Shown in pieces: positions 1 to 11,193 of a stretch of DNA of 64,000 nt (within the stretch, counting starts at the first letter, position 1; each line of letters starts with the position of its first letter). Both the position numbers and the translations under genes were made by a program. The stretch is from contig OZ020616.1 of the NCBI GenBank assembly GCA_963971575.1, forward strand, positions 12,741,575 to 12,805,574, written 5' to 3'. The DNA is from Liopterus haemorrhoidalis (Eukaryota > Arthropoda > Insecta > Coleoptera > Dytiscidae). The notes under the pieces were generated by a model. That model did not search any database. It was not told the origin of the DNA and saw only the letters and a program-made list of their open reading frames with translations.

Positions 1-682
1 CAAAATTATTAAGTATCATTATACATTTGTTTCACATGGACTAACATATTTGTCGTAGCAACAAATTTAATTTGTAACCTTAACAAATAGGTATGAAACT
101 AATTTCTCTTTGTTAGAATGACTTTAAGGTCTTAGTAAGATCAACCAATGTAATTGAAAAAATATTATCAGGGACAATTTTTTTCTGTTACTCTAGCAAA
201 AACTTGGCCAAGTAAAATATTTTACTTGATGGAACAATGTCATTTTTCTCCGTGTAAAAGTAAATGAATTTCTTATTAATAAAGTTTAATGACATTAGCC
301 CGTGAATTATTTGATCAAACCACGTACCTCTGTTGTCAGTTATTAACAGACTCGGTTATTCCTTCTTAATTATAGTTGAAACCTGGTCAGAAATAAATAG
401 TTCATTAGTAAGAGAATTCCAAGTCAGCTCTTGACTAACTGTTTGCAAATAGTCAATATTTCCATCTTGTTATTTCCATATGCTACGTGAAGTAGAACAA
501 CACTACAAATGTTTAGTTAAACTTGAAACTAATTATTTCAACTGCCACAACTTGAAAACAGTTGCAAATGATAAAATTATGTAACTCCAGTAGCTAAAGA
601 CTTGTCAATTCTGCAACAAATTTATGAAATGCAAACTCTCGTCTCAACCTCGAATAATTATATTTAAAAATTGATGTAGTGT
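1..682. other. AT-rich sequence, nothing recognised
   Basis: No reading frame, repeat or terminal structure could be supported in either strand. It is presumably decayed repeat or intergenic DNA. Confidence 0.5.
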
Positions 683-896
683 GAATAGGGGATAGGCATG
701 ATTTTTTTAAATTTTTTTATTATATTCCTCTTGTTGCATATAAACATAAAAAACTATTTTAATTTTTTTTTTTTTTAATTTGAAGGCTTAAAAAAATCAT
801 AAATGTATGTAGCGCGCGAAAACGACGTGTGACGTCATACCCTTCTAACTGACACATGACACTACTAGTCTACCCAGCGTACATAGGGTTACATGA

Positions 897-1117
897 CGAA
901 ATTTCACTGGACAAAATTACACGGGACAAAATTACACAGAAGAAATTACACATAGACAGAATTACACAGGGAAGAAATTACACAAGGACGAAATTACACA
1001 CACGAAAATTACACTAAGACAAAATTACACATTTAATTTACTTTAATTTACACATACGAAAATTTTCTTCTGTGTAATTTTGGCATGTGTAATTTTGTCC
1101 AGTGTAATTCTGTCCTG
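897..1117. repeat. Array of AAATTACAC units ending in inverted copies
   Basis: About eight degenerate copies of a roughly 14-bp unit containing AAATTACAC run forward from 897 to about 1033. After a short AT spacer come three copies in the opposite direction (GTGTAATTTTG, GTGTAATTTTGTCC, GTGTAATTCTGTCC). The whole block could fold back on itself. It lies inside the THAP element. Confidence 0.75.
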
Positions 1118-1271
1118 ACACCCGTACATAGTCTGTTGTGAACTTATTTGTTTGTATAACTTTTATAGGTTATGTAAAGTTAGAGTGATTTTAATTAAAA
1201 TAAAGTTTAATTCTATAAAAACAATTTATACATGTTTACCGAATTAAACTTTATATTAAAATATATAAAAT

Positions 1272-1476
1272 ATGGTAGATCCAGGCCCCAGTACTTCGAA
1301 ACATAGTCGAAAATATTGTTTAGTATCAATGTGCACAAATAGTTCAATTAGAAATCCAAAAAAATAATTTATATCATTACCTGATGACGAAAAACAACAA
1401 AAAAGCTATGAGGCGAAATAAAACCGATATTTCAGAAAAAAGTAAACTTTATGTTTGTGAAGACCATTTTAATGTG
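1272..1476 (+). pseudogene. THAP zinc-finger exon, frame-disrupted
   Basis: From the ATG at 1272 the frame gives MVDPGPSTSKHS, then CLVSMC (C-x4-C), then a stop at an A-run near 1363. The reading resumes with FISLPDDE in the same frame, and after a frame change ends KLYVCEDHFN (C-x2-H). The pattern C-x4-C, about 40-50 residues, C-x2-H followed by F is the C2CH signature of THAP domains, and the SLPDD segment fits the conserved proline region. Directly after CEDHFN is GTGAGT, a consensus splice donor, so this looks like a first coding exon. THAP domains bind DNA in P-element-type transposases and in host regulators. The stop and frameshift indicate a dead copy. A host THAP gene fragment is possible, but the surrounding inverted ends favour a transposon. 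Confidence 0.6.
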
Positions 1477-1836
1477 AGTACATATATTTTATAAATTATT
1501 TTAGTAATAAATGCGTGAAAAATTGTTTAAAAACAAATACAAAACTCTCAAACAATACAATATAAACACGTAAACATTATGTTTTGTCAGTATCTGTGAC
1601 GTCAAACCCTTACAGTCTCAGTCGTATCTACTCGGCAACCTTCGCGGCGTGGTCGGCTTATTTCAAATTTACAATATTTTAATTAAAAAATTTGGCTATA
1701 ATATTAATTAAAATGTGATTTTTGTTGTGTTAGGTGACATAACTAACATTAAAATATCAAAAAAATGTAGTTTTAAGGAAATATAAATTTTATGCGTATC
1801 CCCTATTCTAACAAATATCAAAGTTTCGTAAAAGAA

Positions 1837-2165
1837 AGGGCAGTGGTGTCACCCCAATTCATGAACAACCTGTTTTCATAGTGAGGGTGAGGTCAGGGAC
1901 GGATCCAGGAAAGTGACGATCTCCCCTGTTGTAAATTAAAAAAAAAAACATTTGGTTGGGAAAGTAATGATTATTTGTATTTTTCTGTTCAGTCTGTTAA
2001 ATCATTTCGATCTCTCAAAAAATTGCTGGTTCCGACTATGGGACGGCGTAAATTAATAACTACAGATAAAAATACTGGCGGTTTATAATAAACCGCCGTA
2101 AATTTTAATAACCGGTCCCCGTAGACTGGTGAAAACAGACTTGGTGACATCACTTGAACGCGGTA
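1837..2165 (+). mobile_element. Short dispersed repeat with GTGGTGTCACC ends (copy 1)
   Basis: The left end has AGTGGTGTCACC and the right end GGTGACATCACT, an imperfect inverted pair. The segments around 1853-1920 (ending in GGATCCAGG) and 2075-2160 (AACCGCCGTAAATTTTAA and the nearby GACTGG) are matched by 57682-57790 and 60095-60165, where the same repeat is split by later insertions. It has no coding capacity and is probably a MITE. Confidence 0.5.
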
Positions 2166-2439
2166 TACAAATGGTGTGACTGCTGAATTTCTGGGATAAA
2201 AAAAAACTGGAAACTGGAATCAAGTTAAAAAGATTTTTTTTTTTTTTAAACCTCATGACTCCTGTTAATCAAAGTTTTAAATTTTTTCATTTAATGCCCC
2301 GTACAAAAATTTTAAAAAAAACTTCTACATAAATTTAACAAATAAATTGTTCAAAAAATCAATATTTAACTTTAAACTGATTTTACTCCAATTTTTTTCA
2401 TATTTTTAGACAAACCCCTCCGAGTGATGGTCAAACATT

Positions 2440-2470
2440 TTTGGATATATACAGGCTGTATATATCCAAA
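2440..2470. repeat. 31-bp perfect palindrome, 1-bp centre
   Basis: The arms are TTTGGATATATACAG and its exact complement CTGTATATATCCAAA around a single G. No protein or element end is recognised here. Confidence 0.85.
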
Positions 2471-2516
2471 TACGGTCCAAATACGCTTGTACGGTCTTCT
2501 TATTTTTAATGGGTTT

Positions 2517-2545
2517 AAGACCGTAAAAAGGGTTTTTACGGTCTT
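2517..2545. repeat. 13-bp hairpin AAGACCGTAAAAA
   Basis: Perfect arms AAGACCGTAAAAA and TTTTTACGGTCTT flank GGG. A further ACGGTCTT lies upstream at about 2491, so three copies of the same 8-mer alternate in orientation within 60 bp. Confidence 0.8.
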
Positions 2546-3043
2546 AATATAGGGTGTATATTTGATCGCAATCGAATCAAAATCAAGAGTTTTTTAAAAA
2601 TTGATTTACGTTTCTTGGCGCATGACTTGATGCATGAATATATTTCATACTCAAAATACCTTTTTAAATTTTTTTTATAAACGACCAAAAAATCATATAT
2701 TTATAAAATATATTTTGTGAAAAATTTATATTGTAATATTCAGGTTTATTTCAATATGCACAATTTGATTTTTTCAAGTTTTTTGGTCAACTCCTAGATT
2801 ATTGGGATTGAGAATTTTTTTTTTAGCACATTGTATGAAATAAACGCATCAGAATAATATTTTAATTACTTTTCGCCGATAATTTTATGGATTAAGTATT
2901 GAGAAATTTTAAGTTTTTTTTTTTTTGTTTTTGTTAAGTACACATGCTTTTCCGAATCCTGCGTATTTTTACTATATACGGATCACAAACTATACATCCA
3001 TGCAAAATTTCTCTAAAGGTTAGTTTACTTATTTTTTTAATTC

Positions 3044-3225
<182 letters not shown>

Positions 3226-3644
3226 ACATCGGCCTATTTCTGCAACGAGGCTAATCGCCGATGCCAAGAGGCGAGCTTCTACTCCTTTGTGAAATGAGAG
3301 TAATGTAAACATATTATTCTCGCCCGAATAATATCACCAACGGAGAATCGAACTACCGACCGCACAATCCAGACTGTTTTCACCAGTCGAAACTGAACAA
3401 CTGAATGCGCAAAAAAAACGTACCAGGAAGCTGATCTGTGATTGGCTACCGGCAAGTCGTTTTTACATACAGCAAACTTTTATGACAACAGCGCCGTTAC
3501 TTCCAACTGTCAACCTCAAAATTCTGTTAAAATGTCAGGAAAATTAATCACATGATTGGTTTTCAGCTGCAAACTATTTTTAAATTTTATGCTTGGGGGT
3601 TCTTTTAGTTTACAAACATTAATGCTTCTTAAAATGGTCTAATG
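3226..3644. other. No gene; possible SINE remnant on the minus strand
   Basis: The minus strand around 3340-3360 has AGTTCGATTCTCC, close to the B box of tRNA-type Pol III promoters (GGTTCGANNCC). No convincing A box precedes it, so this is only a weak hint of a tRNA-derived SINE. The rest holds nothing I recognise. Confidence 0.2.
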
Positions 3645-4220
3645 CAGAGGTTCTTAAACTTATGTAGTCCGCGGACCCCCACTTGAACAACCTTTTTTTT
3701 GCGAACCCCATCCCAACCCTAGGCATTTTATGTCGTTCTTGAGACTTAATTTCTGGCTCAATAATCTCATAGGCACTACGTTGTAATAAATATTGGTAAA
3801 AATGTATCGCTGGTTATTTTAATAAATGGTCTTGTGCATTTCTAGAGGAACATTTTTATTAGCATATAGAATAAAAAACATAAAATTAATAAAAATATTA
3901 GTGAAAAGAATTGAAAAAGTTACAAATTATAATATTTTAAACTCATACAAACATTTCTTGGTCAAATATTGGTCAAAATAGATATTATTATAATATGTTT
4001 TCTGTAAATAATTTGCAGTTGAATAAAAATAATTAAATTTTTACTAATTATTGTTTAGTTATGTTAATAACTAGTTAGATAACAACAAATAAAAAAAGTC
4101 TTGACCATGTAGGATTTTTATTAAATGAGTTATTTGAATAAAAGCGAAAAGTTGGGGGATGTAAAGTTAATGGCAAAATTGTTTCGCGGACCCCCAGGGG
4201 TCCGCAGACTAATGTAAATC
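3645..4220. mobile_element. hAT-like MITE remnant with GCGGACCCC ends
   Basis: It starts CAGAGGTTCTTAAACT followed by GTCCGCGGACCCC. The right end has GCGGACCCCCAGGGGTCCGC, giving matching inverted GC-rich blocks around an AT-rich interior. Ends of the form CAGAGGTTCTTAAAC are common in hAT elements. No clean 8-bp duplication was found. Confidence 0.4.
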
Positions 4221-4291
4221 TTCCTATTGCATTTACTCCTCGGAACTAAAAAACAGACTATAGTATTAGCCATTTAACCACTGGATTTACC

Positions 4292-4350
4292 AGAGGCAGA
4301 CAGACAGACAGCAAAAAGACAATCATACATATAAATGACGGTATAAGTGT
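4292..4350 (-). repeat. Fragment of a (GTCT)n-type 5' block
   Basis: It reads CAGACAGACAGACAG on the plus strand, then a sequence whose complement resembles the CTTATACCGTCATTT segment that precedes (GTCT)n in the DINE-1-like elements of this window. It is a short degraded piece. Confidence 0.5.
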
Positions 4351-4699
4351 TTTTTGCTTATACTATCCAGTTCGTGTACTAAATTTAATTAAATAAATAC
4401 TAGCACCGGATTAAGGTTTTTAGGCCGAATTGATAGAATGGAAGGTCCCTAAAGGAAGTGGTAAATGAGAAAAAAGAAGTCGAATCGAAGTGATCGAAAA
4501 ATAAAACGAAAAACCACGCTCCTTTGGGGCCCCAAAATCGTGGAGCCCTGAGCCTATGAGTAAATCCAGCACTGAAAAATACCGACAACATCCTAAAAAT
4601 TAATATATAAGGATAAAGAGACTGAGCGTAATATCAGGTCGACCACGTAACTTGCATATAGTTCCTAAGGTCAAAAAATAAAAATCTTTTTCTCTAACC

Positions 4700-4999
4700 C
4701 AGGGTTCTCCAAACTTTTGCCGAGCGGGCCACATCAAAATTTGTTAAATAAATGGTGGGCCAATTTGAATTCAGCTGGGCTCTTGACGCTTGATAATAAT
4801 GGTAATATTATTAATAAAAATAATAATTTTAATAATCGGATATTATTTAGTTACAGTTATGTTTTATTTTGCAATTTTCTGTGATTATTATAAATAGCTG
4901 TTTTTATGTAAGTAAGCTTTTTAAAAAATGTCCACGGGCGGGATGATATCTTCATGCAGGCCGGATTTGTCCCACGGGCCGTTGTTTGGAGACCCCATG
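4700..4999. mobile_element. hAT-type MITE, 300 bp
   Basis: The ends are CAGGGTTCTCCAAAC on the left and GTTTGGAGACCCCATG on the right, an inverted pair. The 8-bp flanks CTCTAACC (4692-4699) and CTCTAACT (5000-5007) differ at one base, as expected for an aged hAT target-site duplication. The interior is AT-rich and non-coding. Confidence 0.75.
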
Positions 5000-5092
5000 C
5001 TCTAACTTATGCACCAATTAGAAGTTGTGAATATAATATTATTTATTAAACTCTCTAAATTATGTATCAAGGATAAAGGACAAAATTATAAA

Positions 5093-7003
5093 ATAGTCCA
5101 GTAACCTAGTACATCATAAGTTGTATCGAGTGGGGGTAGTTAGTTTCGTTTTTTTTTTCTTGTATGGGTTGTGCCTGAGATGCAAAATCCAAGTTTACGA
5201 CCTCGGCAGCCTTCCGGAACACTTTTGAATTTCGCAAAAACTGCTAAATTTTCGCACTCTTTTCGGTTTCTGCCCATTTTGACCATAAAGGAGCACGTTT
5301 TTGACAAACATCATTTTATGCATTTTTAAACTAGATTAAATTTTCTACAATTTGAGACCAAAATGGGCTCGGTAGTCTTAATAGTTTCCGAGATACAGCT
5401 TTTCAAAGTTTTAAAAAATCTCCAAACTTGAAAATTGTATGCTATATCATGCTCATGGGCACTGTTTATTTTTAGAAGTGAAAACTACTCCTTATTGTCA
5501 AAAATTATAAAATAACATTGCAAAACCTTATATTGCTGCCGAAAATACTGGTTATGTAGATTATTACGCCCCGAACCGTGCTATTCAAATGTTTCGAAAA
5601 AAAAATTATTGGTTTTTTAAACATAGCTCCTTCATTTTTAGTGATAGAAAGTTTTTTCAAAAACGATTTTGTAGGTCTTTTCAAGAGCTATAAGACTGTG
5701 TAAATTAAATTCCTTAAGATCCCTTAGTTTTTAAATGGGGTGAGTTTGAAGGGCTCGAATAAGGTGGTGTTCGCTTGTAAATAGAGGTTTTAAACGGCTA
5801 TATCTCGCCAAATATTCACTGTACAGAAAATATCTGCACAGGAAAATTTAAATCATTAAAAAAGCTATAATTTAGTGCTCTATCATTTTTTTCGTATCTC
5901 CAGTAATTTCGCAGATATTTTGAAGAAAAGGGTGAAAAATACGAAATCGCAAAAAATCGTTTCTTCTTTAAACTCCAATTTTTCTAAAATTAGGCATTTT
6001 AAATTGGTCAAACTTCTTGGGTGTACTGAAAATACATATATGAAGAGAACCACAGAAGGGTGAGGATCAATTTTAATTAGGGGGTTGTTTTCACTGATTT
6101 TTTCGTAGAAAAAAGTAGGTACCGACCTTATTTTGATCATAAGTCGCTTAATTTTTATACTAGAGACTTTTTTTTTTTTGTTTGAAAGGTCTAATCAAAT
6201 ACTTTAAAAAAGATTCAATGAGTTTTCTTCGAAAAATGCAAATTTTTCCTGTTATTTGACTTTGAATCTTTCAAATTATGCATTTGGCGAAAAAAAGTTA
6301 ACCATTAACATGCCGTATCTCGGTTCGTATTGGTCGTAGAAAAATAATAGAAAAAGAATTTTATTTGTTTTTTTAAAAGCTACAATTTTGCTTTCTGCAG
6401 TTTTTTTGATAAAATGCATATTTTTCGAGTTATTCGCAAAAAACTTTTTAAAAACATCGATTTTTTCGTCGAAAAACTGTTACACTCGTATTGTAGTTGA
6501 AAGTTACCATTATTTATAATAATTAATTCTTACCCACATGCTATAGATACCATTACTTCTATTTATTAATGTTTACTTCACTGACTCATGTTAGACAGGT
6601 TGTTGAAGATATAAAGGCAATTGTATATGATGAAACATGAAAATTAGCATAAAATTTTCAAGTTTGGAGATTTTTTCAAATTTTGAAAAGCTGTATCTCA
6701 GAAACTATTGAAGTTACTGAACCCATTCTGGTCTTAAATTGTAGCAAATTTAATCTAGTTTAAAAATGCATTGAATAATGTTTGTCAAAAACGTGTTCCT
6801 TTATGGTCATAATGGTAAGAAACCGAAAAAAGTTCGAAAATTTAGTAGTTTTTGAGAAATTCAAAAGTGTTCCGGAGGGCTGCCGAGGTCGAAAACTTGG
6901 ATTTTGCATCTCAGGCATATCCCATACAAGAAAAAAAGACGAAACTAACTACCCCCACTTGATGCAACTTTTGCCCCATAATCATGACAAGGTTACTGGA
7001 CTA
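5093..7003. mobile_element. 1.9-kb foldback element with about 360-bp inverted arms
   Basis: The left arm 5093-5455 and right arm 6640-7003 are long imperfect inverted copies. They share GTCCAGTAACC, GAGTGGGGGTAGTTAG, the block around GCAGCCTTCCGGA, and AATCTCCAAACTTG near the inner edge. The spacer of about 1.2 kb is AT-rich with no recognisable coding sequence. Small open frames inside it are not protein-like. No transposase is present, so the superfamily is unknown. Confidence 0.7.
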
Positions 7004-7757
7004 AAAGGATCTGAAAGAAAATAAAAATCCATCATCCAGTGGCAATACCTCGCAAAAAAATAGCAATCATCTGACATTCGATCTGTCAGCAATCATTGTG
7101 AACATCATTGTTAAAACTAAATTTATTGACAAATATTTGTGTACATCTGTTGAATTGTGAACAACTGGTAAATTATTCGCGACCATTCAGTTGGTAATCT
7201 TATTTATTCATTGTTGTTAATCTTGTTATTGAATATTTATTGAAGAGCTCAGCAAACAACTGCCCAAAAGAAAACATTTATCATGATAATATTATGAATA
7301 CTCTTTATTTGGGTCACTATTTATGAAATTAGGGGACTCAAATGGGGAGATAAATAACATTCTCGCAAAATGTAATGAGCATTTCAACAAAAAATAACTA
7401 AAATTAGTATTATAGTAATTAAGAGGAACCTACATTGTACACGTAAGAAAATTACTGTATTTGTAAATAATTCAAAAAGGGTTACGAATTTAGAAAAATT
7501 TATACAACAGAATCAACAAGAAATAAATGATTTTTATATACATTTTTATTAGATTTGATGAAGAATTGCGAAGGGTTTTTCGGAAAATCCTCCGTTGCCT
7601 TCATCAAGGAGAGCTTCAAACTAGAAACAAAATATAGGATCAAAAAAGAAAAGAAAAAATAGATACAGCCTCCAATTATATTAATATAGATGAGCTTGGC
7701 CCAACTATCAAAAATAGGGTTTTCACAAGAAAATATTTATATTAGAAGGAAAATTTG

Positions 7758-7820
<63 letters not shown>

Positions 7821-8050
7821 CTTTCTTTCTTATTTTTCGATCCATTGCCTTACAGGGGAATTTAGTGGCGTCATGTCCGCACAATAGTTTTCATTTTCGG
7901 ATCTTACGCTTCTCGATTTTTGACCAAATGTGTAGTTTCTTGTAGTATGTGGTTGACTTATAGCTTCATTTGGTCAACCCAGAATTTGGGATATCTACCT
8001 CGATAGACGTCTATCTACTATCCCTTGCATGATTTATCTTTCCATGCCGT
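7004..8050. other. Non-coding stretch
   Basis: No gene was recognised. It contains the (CT)n tract at 7758-7816 and, at 7663-7686, a short motif (CAGCCTCCAATT followed by TATTAATA) that recurs at 51590-51607 and inverted at 49263-49280, suggesting the edge of another repeat family. Confidence 0.5.
7758..7816. repeat. (CT)n microsatellite
   Basis: About 28 CT units with one TTT interruption, followed by TTTCTTTCTTTC. The serine/leucine-repeat frame through it is an artefact. Confidence 0.95.
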
Positions 8051-8917
8051 TTTTAGGGTTTTGTAGGTATGACCAAAAAACCCTTATACCGTCATTTTGT
8101 CGTCTGTCTGTCTGTCTGGCATGCTTATACAACTCTTTGACCCGCACATAGGAAAAATACTAAAACATCTAAAAAACATACCCCCCTAAAAATATAAACA
8201 AATATGTGCTCATCGAAAACAAAAATATGTTTTTTAAATTTTGAGTAGGATATCAAATGAAAGCCCTTAGTACGTGGATTAACAATCAAATTTTCATTTT
8301 TGCAAAATAAATTATTTTGAGGCTATTTTTGCCAAAATTGTGCAAAAAAAATTTTGTCCCACACCCTGTAGCCCAGATGGTTTAAACTAAAAATCTAAAA
8401 AAATTCTAAGTAATGTATATTGGTGTGAACCGAAATAGTACAACAGGAATTTTTGATCAGATTATGTTTTCGGAAAATAACGCATTTTTTGTGGTTTTTG
8501 GTTCACAAAGTACAAAAGTTATACCAATGTAAGACACTCACATGCAAGGCGTGCGATAGCGCAATGGGTTAGAGCACTGGTGTCGTAAGCTAAAATGCGC
8601 TGGAAACAAAGGGTTTCGAGTACGGAGTGAATTTTATTTTTTCTGTTTTTTTTTTGCATTTTTATTTAGTTTTAATTATTTTGTCAAAATTCTAGTTATA
8701 TTTTGACAAATGTTGTATTTAATTTTTAAAACCGTAAATTTAATAACCAGTCTTATTATATGATTAACAGACGATAAATTATTTTAAAAATATCGTTCAT
8801 TTTGCTGTGATTACTACAAAGTAAAATTTGTCCTACACACCCAGCATACCGCCTTCACTTATTATATACCTGCGAATCCCTGAAATGTGTGAATATTCAC
8901 ACTTCACATCAATTTTT
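8051..8917 (+). mobile_element. DINE-1-like element, copy A1
   Basis: The 5' block starts AGGGTTTTGTAGGTATGACC and leads through CTTATACCGTCATTTTGTC into (GTCT)n. The 3' block ends with ATACCTGCGAATCCCTG, then a GTGTGAATATTCACAC hairpin and CACATCAATTTT. The 5' and 3' blocks carry a subterminal inverted repeat (AGGGTTTTGTAGGTAT), and the (GTCY)n tract, variable core and 3' hairpin are the layout described for Drosophila DINE-1 (Helentron-associated) elements. This copy lacks about 50 bp after (GTCT)n found in its sisters. No proteins are encoded. Confidence 0.75.
8548..8627 (+). other. tRNA-like core of copy A1
   Basis: This contains an A-box-like ATAGCGCAATGGG, then GTTAGAGCACTGG as in a D arm and anticodon stem, and a B-box-like GGGTTTCGAGTAC about 45 bp later. 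It sits exactly between conserved element flanks. Acceptor-stem pairing is not evident, so it is not a working tRNA gene. Confidence 0.55.
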
Positions 8918-9858
8918 TATAACTTAAATATTGGAAAATATTTTAGCGAAATACTTTTAACAAAGAGCTGTTATAATAAAAATCATTTATCTTAAATTGT
9001 ATTTACATTATTTTAACATAAATTCACAATTTTCATGATTTAAATAGTTGGGCCAATTTCACTGAGACGGGGCTCGTATTATGTACTAAAATAAAATTAA
9101 AATATCTTTAAGCATCTTGTAGAATTTCAGTGAAAACTCTGTAACAGTATTTACGATATGACTAAGTATGTTCTTAATTTTTTTTAATGTTATTTTTTTC
9201 TCTTATTTTTATAAATCCCGTGAACTTCTCCCGATACTTCTTCAGGCCAGGAATCATGAAATTTTTCCGGGATTGTAAATCCTTCCAACCTGAAAAAATA
9301 TAGCATGGAACATTTATTTTGGCGGTAATATCATGGCAAATTCGTTATTTGTCCTTTATTAAATTGGGCATTACTTATAACCACGGACCATTTGCCTTGT
9401 TTAGGGAGCAATAGGGCACATTATTACCCTAACAATAATTCAATATAATCAATAGGTGTCCACATAAATCGTCACATAAGGAGTGACATAAACATGACCA
9501 TTCTGCCACTGTGACCCGATAAGAATTAGATCCCATTTTACAAGAATTATTAACCCCTGATGGTTAATTCAGCATGGAGGTGTCTGCTTGGTCACAGGCC
9601 CATAGATTATCCACGCTTCGATGACATGGGGTGGGTGACAATAGGCGAGGCACGTGGTTGATCCTATTATTAAGGTCTATGGAACTATCTGCATCTGTTT
9701 GCATTGCTATTATAACATTCAGTTGGTTATTCAAAATGAAATAATAAATAAAAATAGGTTACAAAAGCTTAAGTGGCATATAAACCAGAGAAGCGGTATA
9801 GAAGAAAAGAAAACGTCTCTAACCTCCGGTACTATACACACATTAGAAAAGGGCACAC
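8918..9858. other. Non-coding, nothing recognised
   Basis: AT-rich DNA without a supportable coding frame or terminal structure. Confidence 0.4.
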
Positions 9859-9866
9859 GTCTAGGG

Positions 9867-10941
9867 CAGGGGTCGACAACCTTTCAGTGACAAAGAACCA
9901 AATCTATATTGAAAACAAAAACAATAACATGGAAGAGCCGCTAAAACATATATGCTATATTTAAGAAAAAAACGTAAAAATTGTTATTAATATATAATGT
10001 ATAAATAAATTAATATTTACTTATATATTAAGTTTGTTATACCTATTGCACTTGCCAGTATATTACAATATAATAATTTTTTTACTGGGACGATTGCTAC
10101 TTGCATAGTGTTCGATAAGAGTTCAATATTTGGTAAATATTCAGTAATCGTTAACTTAAGGCAGCACTCAAGTTTCAGCTCAGTAAGATTACTTCTTAAC
10201 TGACTATTAATTTCATATGTGAAAAGACTTGCTCACAATAATGTGTGGATCCGAAAATTGTCAGTAGTCCAAAAACAATTTTTTTTATATGATTGAACGC
10301 TTCTTGAAGACTGTTCCAAGCTTCGAAAACAACTTTATCTACATCTTGAAAATTGCGAATTTCGGTCCACTTATGCTGGATAAAATGAACTTTTCTCTTT
10401 CTAAACTTTCCAGTTCAGAATTAGGTAAGTTTTAAGAATATATTATTCCATAAATCTTTGGATTTCAAATCCAATAATTGAAGTTCAAATTGTACTTGAT
10501 TAATCAATGGGAATGGTGATAAATATAATTGCTGCATATCTGCTTCAATTGGTTTTGTCAAAAGAGCTAGTGTAGCTTTATATTTTCTAAACTCTTTAAA
10601 TCTTTCTCCAAAAGCTTCTTGTATGTTAACAATAGTTTGTGCAAAAAAAATTACATTAATAACGTTGTTATTGTCCTTATGTTTTTGAAAATTAATAAAA
10701 TGTAAAAATGTTTCTGCACGTATATCATTCATCAGAAATTACTTCTTCTAAAAGGGAATATGCAGCAACTCGGGGAATAACCGGGCGTGAATTGCATCGT
10801 AAAACATCCTGAACAATACAAAACCTGTATAGTACAGGCAGAAAGTTGAAAATTAAAAAATAAATTATATTAAAATAAAAACCAGCCAATTTTCAAAGAT
10901 CCACAATATTTTCAAAAAGAGCTGCAGGTTGCCGACTCCTG
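9867..10941 (-). mobile_element. hAT element with perfect 8-bp duplication
   Basis: The ends are CAGGGGTCGACAACCT and, inverted, CAGGAGTCGGCAACCT. The perfect 8-bp duplication GTCTAGGG flanks it at 9859-9866 and 10942-10949. It carries a minus-strand transposase remnant. At 1,075 bp it is much shorter than an autonomous hAT, so the 5' part of the gene is missing. Confidence 0.9.
10100..10732 (-). pseudogene. hAT transposase C-terminal part (GTF2IRD2/FAM200-like)
   Basis: The minus frame 10732-10421 reads FGERFKEFRKYKATL and later LLDLKSKDLWNN, typical of the middle of the hAT transposases related to vertebrate GTF2IRD2, FAM200 and SCAND3. Further downstream, after a frame change, comes FGSTHYCEQVFSHMKLI and then LRSNLTELKLE, the hAT C-terminal dimerisation region (CEQ.FS.MK). 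The N-terminal BED finger and most of the catalytic core are absent. Frameshifts and deletion make this a dead copy. The family assignment rests on motifs recalled from the family. Confidence 0.8.
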
Positions 10942-11193
10942 GTCTAGGGATATTGAAAAAAATATGAAAATATATTGCTTATTGTATATTTAATGTTGTA
11001 TTTCAATTAAGGTAGCCAATTATGAGTAGAAAACAAATAAAAACATTAACCAACAAGACAAAACTAATACAAATTTGACAAATTTTATTCAGTACATGTT
11101 CCGTAGGTTGATCACATGTTTCATTTTAATTCGATTTAAAACGTTCATATTAATAATTACAGTTTTTTTAAGTAGTGGCATTATTTTTTAATA

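Larger units (their letters stand above)
683..1808 (+). mobile_element. TIR element carrying a THAP exon (about 1.13 kb)
   Basis: The ends match as inverted repeats: the left end begins GAATAGGGGATAGGCATG and the complement of the right end begins GAATAGGGGATACGCATA. Two direct subterminal blocks, near 831 and 1597, share TGTGACGTCAnACCCTT. The interior has a THAP-type zinc-finger exon and an array of inverted short repeats. I could not see a convincing target-site duplication, so the exact ends are uncertain. THAP domains are known as the DNA-binding part of P-element and some other DNA transposases, so this is inferred to be a non-autonomous derivative of a THAP transposon. Confidence 0.6.

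Noticed and set aside
2440..2545. Bacterial-type terminator or operator
   Set aside because: The hairpins are clear but the context is eukaryotic repeat DNA with no adjacent gene.
7690..7887. 65-codon frame with an LS repeat
   Set aside because: It is a translation of the (CT)n tract with unremarkable ends.
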